Shown: piece by piece, positions 60,661-64,000 of the stretch
Layout: every line of letters starts with the position of its first letter
Position numbering within the stretch: the first letter of the stretch is position 1
NCBI GenBank assembly: GCA_963691705.1
Contig: OY829540.1
Location: forward strand, 4,602,001-4,666,000
Source: Viola odorata
Taxonomy: Eukaryota > Streptophyta > Magnoliopsida > Malpighiales > Violaceae
Length of the DNA stretch: 64,000 bases
Reading direction: 5' to 3'
Program-made: the position numbers and the translations under genes
The notes under the pieces: model-generated
Seen by the model: only the letters and a program-made list of their open reading frames with translations
What the model was told of the DNA's origin: nothing
Database searches by the model: none

Positions 60661-63069
60661 TTAGTTGCGGACTGATGCACCATATACGAGCCAATATTGT
60701 AGAATAGGAAGCGCTAGATCTCGTTTTGGTATATCATTGCAGGTACGCTTGACAATGATATCAAAAAATGGGGAGGATCTTTTGTGATTGGTTTGGTTGA
60801 CACATTTTTTGCACAAACCAATGTTGTGGAGTACAGTGGTGTTTGCCACACTTGCATTGGTTTGTGCAAAAGTTGCATCCGTTTGGTACTGATTCATTAT
60901 CAGCCCTTCATACCAATACGTCATTGTTGAGATCTTGTTCATCAATTTCCAAATACCCAGGAATGTCATTGCTATTCAAGAAATAGCCGCAGAACAAGAA
61001 GAAGAGGGCGGTGAAGGCGATGACCGCTGCGTAACCGAGGATGAAATTAGGCACAACAGAGCTGACAAAGACCACGAACGAGTTGGTTGAGAGTAGGGAC
61101 ATGTAGAGCACGAGCAGGAAGTAGTAGAACGGGACGCGAAGCTTTAAGGCTTTCCAGACTATGGCTGCATAGACACCAGATTGTAGCAGGAGGAAAGGGA
61201 GGAAAGTGATTAGCCCTGCAGTCATGTAGGAAGATGCTTAGTATACGTTGTGGGTGGTTTCGCGGATGAAAATGAAGCGTTCTTGGATGAATGCAGGGAC
61301 TGCGTCGTTGGAAGAGAAGAAGAAAAGGCTGACTGTGAAGATGAAGAAGCTGAGGCGGTTGGTGATTCCTTGTAAGCTTTCTTTAGGGTTTATGAACATG
61401 GTGGCCATCATGAATCCCATCACGGTTAGGACCATGAGTCTTGACAGGAAAAGCTCCAGGGTGCGCAGAACGTTGATGAAGTTTCGCCGCATCAGAATCC
61501 ATGTCTCCGACATGAATGAATTGCCGAATTTCGAACCGAGCTTGATGGTCTTAGAAGGCACATGGGGTGTCAATTAGTCATTTTCATTCACTGTATAGTC
61601 ACTGCTGTGTGGTGTTGGAGTTCCAGGGAGCATCTCACTTGAGTATGTGTAGTAGCCAGGGGATGAACTGCACAAATTAGTCCGACGAAGCAGAGAAAGT
61701 CTCGAGTTTGAGCCCCGTAATTTAGATTCTTATCTCATTGGATTTTGCAGCTTCTTGTCATTCCTTTGGCAAGAAGGCGTGAATTGGAGTGTTTTAATTG
61801 TTCCACTATGACTAGCACTCCATGATCTTGATGTGTTGTTATTGGAAGGGCTCCTCAGACTATGATCAAAATAATCAGGTTCAGCAGCAACCATCGGTAG
61901 AAAGTGAGGATTACCATCACTTCGATTGCTGCCCCTGCGGCGAGGTGGTGGTGGTGTGGGTGCAACACTTGAAAAGGACTCGTTCTCGTCGGATAGCGGA
62001 GGTGGTCTCCTTCCTGTGCGCGCGAATTCTGCCATCACATCCACTCAATGATCAGAATTATCGTACTCTTGTATCACATCGATTAGGTGCTCTATCACGG
62101 TTTCCCCCTTTGGAACTTTCCGTGACATCCGATTGAGAAGTAGAGCTATATCTTTTGGCGTACCTTGAAACATGAGCTGGCCGCGAGCTAGGATGATGAG
62201 ATGATCAAGCAACAATTGGATTCTAGATGAGGGCTGGTGAATGGTAAGGATTACAGTGCTGCCTGATCTTGCAATGTGGTGCACTTTTTCAATTACACTA
62301 TTAGCACTAGTAGAGTCTAGCCCTAAAGTAGGCTCATCAAGGAACAACACAACAATGATGGTCCGTGGATTATGTCCACCCCAATCGACACCCTCCGCCG
62401 CTCACCACCAGACACTCCTCGAGTACCCTCATCGCCTATGTAAGTATTGCGCGATGACTGCATCGAAAGAATGAAAAAAAAACGAATCATTAGTATCTCT
62501 ATAAATCTCTGAATTCTATTTTTGTTACTAGCTACTAAGAATAAAAATGATCACATGAAAGATTGTGTGACTTACCGATAAGCCGAGTTGATCGATGAGC
62601 TTCTCCACTTTCTGAACCTTGTCTGAAGTTGGGATGGATCCAAGCCGAAAATCAGCAGCAAACATCAAAGTTTCATAAACAGTAAGCATAGGAAACAACC
62701 TGTCATCCTGCATTATATAGGGAGAGGTCCTCTTAATCAAGCTTGGACTAACTTCCGTGCCATCTAATGAGACCTTCCACTAGCAATTCTTCCTGCCAAT
62801 CCATCAAAGAATGTAGATTTTCCGGCACCACTCGGCCCCATCACCGCAGTAATGCAACCTTTCGGTGCGTAACCGGTGATACTATTCAATAAGTTCACTT
62901 CATTGCTACTCCATTTCCCATCAACCTCTCTCTTGGTAGTCATTGTATAGGTGAGGTTCGTGAACTCAAGCCCTCCGGTGAAATTTATCGGCTTCATCGG
63001 TGTTTCAACCACACGAAGCTTTGACCTGTCGATGACACTTTCATTACGAGGCCTATGATTATGTGTCAT
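60661..63069 (-). pseudogene. STR2: STR2-type half-size ABCG transporter, pseudogene
   Basis: The start MTHNHRPRNES is at 63069. The nucleotide-binding domain has GPSGAGKST (Walker A), [35 protein letters not shown] and [15 protein letters not shown] (Walker B); the C-terminal half has [30 protein letters not shown] and the membrane helices. Text such as HLIILARGQLMFQG, IQEYD, TPTPHSSDYTVNEND and CGYFLNS matches STR2 rather than STR or other ABCG. One intron (62576/62457) is normal. Lesions: a short deletion and frame change near 62775; a 5-bp insertion before Walker B (near 62347); in-frame stops at 62045, 61730, 61574 and 61238; a T insertion near 60951; and a C-terminus after NQYQT unlike the family. 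The intact protein pairs with STR at the periarbuscular membrane in arbuscular mycorrhiza, probably exporting lipid. Confidence 0.93.
60807..60871. repeat. Perfect 17-bp hairpin replacing the STR2 C-terminus
   Basis: TTTTGCACAAACCAATG (60807-60823) and its exact inverse (60855-60871) enclose a 31-base loop that is partly self-complementary (GTGG...CCAC). It falls where homology to STR2 stops, so it may mark a small inserted foldback element. Confidence 0.7.
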
Positions 63070-64000
63070 TTTGAATGGGACTTTTTTATTAGGACTAATT
63101 TGAACTTTTGAATTTAAGGAGAGGGGTTGAAAAAAAGGGGAGAGGATGAGGGTGTGACTTATACAAGGGAAGGAGGAGGTGGAACCAAAGTTTTCTATCA
63201 CCTGTTTTCATTGAGGTATCCGTTTTTGGTCTTTCTTTTATGGTAGTATGCAAATTTAGTGTTGGATTTGTCTTGCATTCTTGATTGACAAAAGAATTAA
63301 GCTCAGGATTTGTCACCATGTAAAAGATCATTTCTTATTAGTGTCACATTTGCTACTAATAAAATAATTAATAAGTTATATGCCCATTAACAACAACAAA
63401 AATTCCTCTTAATTCTCCTTTTCTTTTTCAAGGTATGAACCTTTTGACACTTGAAATCATCTTTCACGTAGTTATGCCTCAAATTTGTTCCAATAACTAT
63501 TATAGTAGTCCCTTTACTTGTAATGTGAGATCGTGTGATAATAAATGTATACATTAGTTATATTCTTCTAATAAAACGTATATTCTAACAGGTTAATAAT
63601 TAGTAAAATTAAGCAATTTACTGCAATGTATTTAGGATTTACAACTAATTGGTTATTTTATTTTATTTTTAAAAAAAACTTTGAATTAATAATTCCATGT
63701 TATAATGAAGGGAAAACGTACATGAAAACTTTATAATTTCAAAAATCCACCTCTCTTTTTTGTGTTTTATTTCCTGAAATTTGTAATGTAGACATTTCTA
63801 ATTGTTAATATATATAAGATTTATTAAAAAAATATAGCAAATATGGAAGGATCCATGCCACTGAAAAATGAGGGAAATCAAATTAAAGAAAAAATACAGT
63901 GTTATAATTTAAATATTATTTTTTTTATGCAAGAAAAGAATTAATGAGATTTTAATACATAATCGTCTTTAAATGTTTGTGGTGTTGACATGTGCCATTG
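63070..64000. other. Upstream of the STR2 relic, no gene seen
   Basis: AT-rich former promoter region. No AW-box/CTTC-type symbiosis elements could be assigned with confidence. No other gene to the window end. Confidence 0.4.

Noticed and set aside
60661..63069. STR2 frameshifts explained by extra introns
   Set aside because: The shifted frames abut within a few bases, with no room or splice signals for introns, and in-frame stops remain.

Overview
This is nuclear DNA from a dicot plant. The genes are split by short introns with plant splice sites, the spacers are AT-rich and full of plant-type transposons, and every recognisable protein is a plant family member. There is no bacterial or organellar gene cluster. 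The species cannot be named from this window.

Layout. 1-4 kb: the end of a decayed Ty3/gypsy retrotransposon (minus strand), with a tandem array of GGCGT/ACGCC hairpin units. 4.2-4.4 kb: an isolated rhamnogalacturonate lyase exon. 4.5-8.7 kb: a nest of DNA transposons without transposase (Stowaway-like, PIF/Harbinger-like). 8.8-18.85 kb: one complete 10,036-bp Helitron with both termini, a broken RepHel gene, an RPA-like gene, captured host exons and a hAT MITE inserted in one of those exons. 19.2-19.9 kb: a broken rhamnogalacturonate lyase 3' end on the plus strand. 23.4-28.5 kb: an AGL17-clade MIKC MADS-box gene whose 3' end is partly repeated downstream. 30-37.5 kb: mostly intergenic, with foldback elements, a small single-exon gene and a hAT MITE with an 8-bp target duplication.

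37.8-63.1 kb is the gene-dense part. In order: mitochondrial serine hydroxymethyltransferase (+), an organellar M3 oligopeptidase (+), BRICK1 of the SCAR/WAVE complex (+), the symbiosis receptor kinase SYMRK (-), and a half-size ABCG transporter that best matches STR2 (-). I rebuilt SHMT, the oligopeptidase, BRK1, SYMRK and the MADS gene exon by exon. Each gives a continuous frame divisible by three (517, 781, 85, 928 and 230 aa).

The main result is the last pair. SYMRK is the entry point of the common symbiosis signalling pathway and looks fully intact (15 exons, all kinase motifs). Its neighbour STR2 is needed in other plants for arbuscule development and lipid supply to arbuscular mycorrhizal fungi. 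Here it is a clear pseudogene with at least three frameshifts, four in-frame stops and a replaced C-terminus. An intact SYMRK beside a dead STR2 is what one expects in a lineage that gave up arbuscular mycorrhiza but still uses the signalling pathway, for example ericoid mycorrhizal plants or lupins. That reading is inference.
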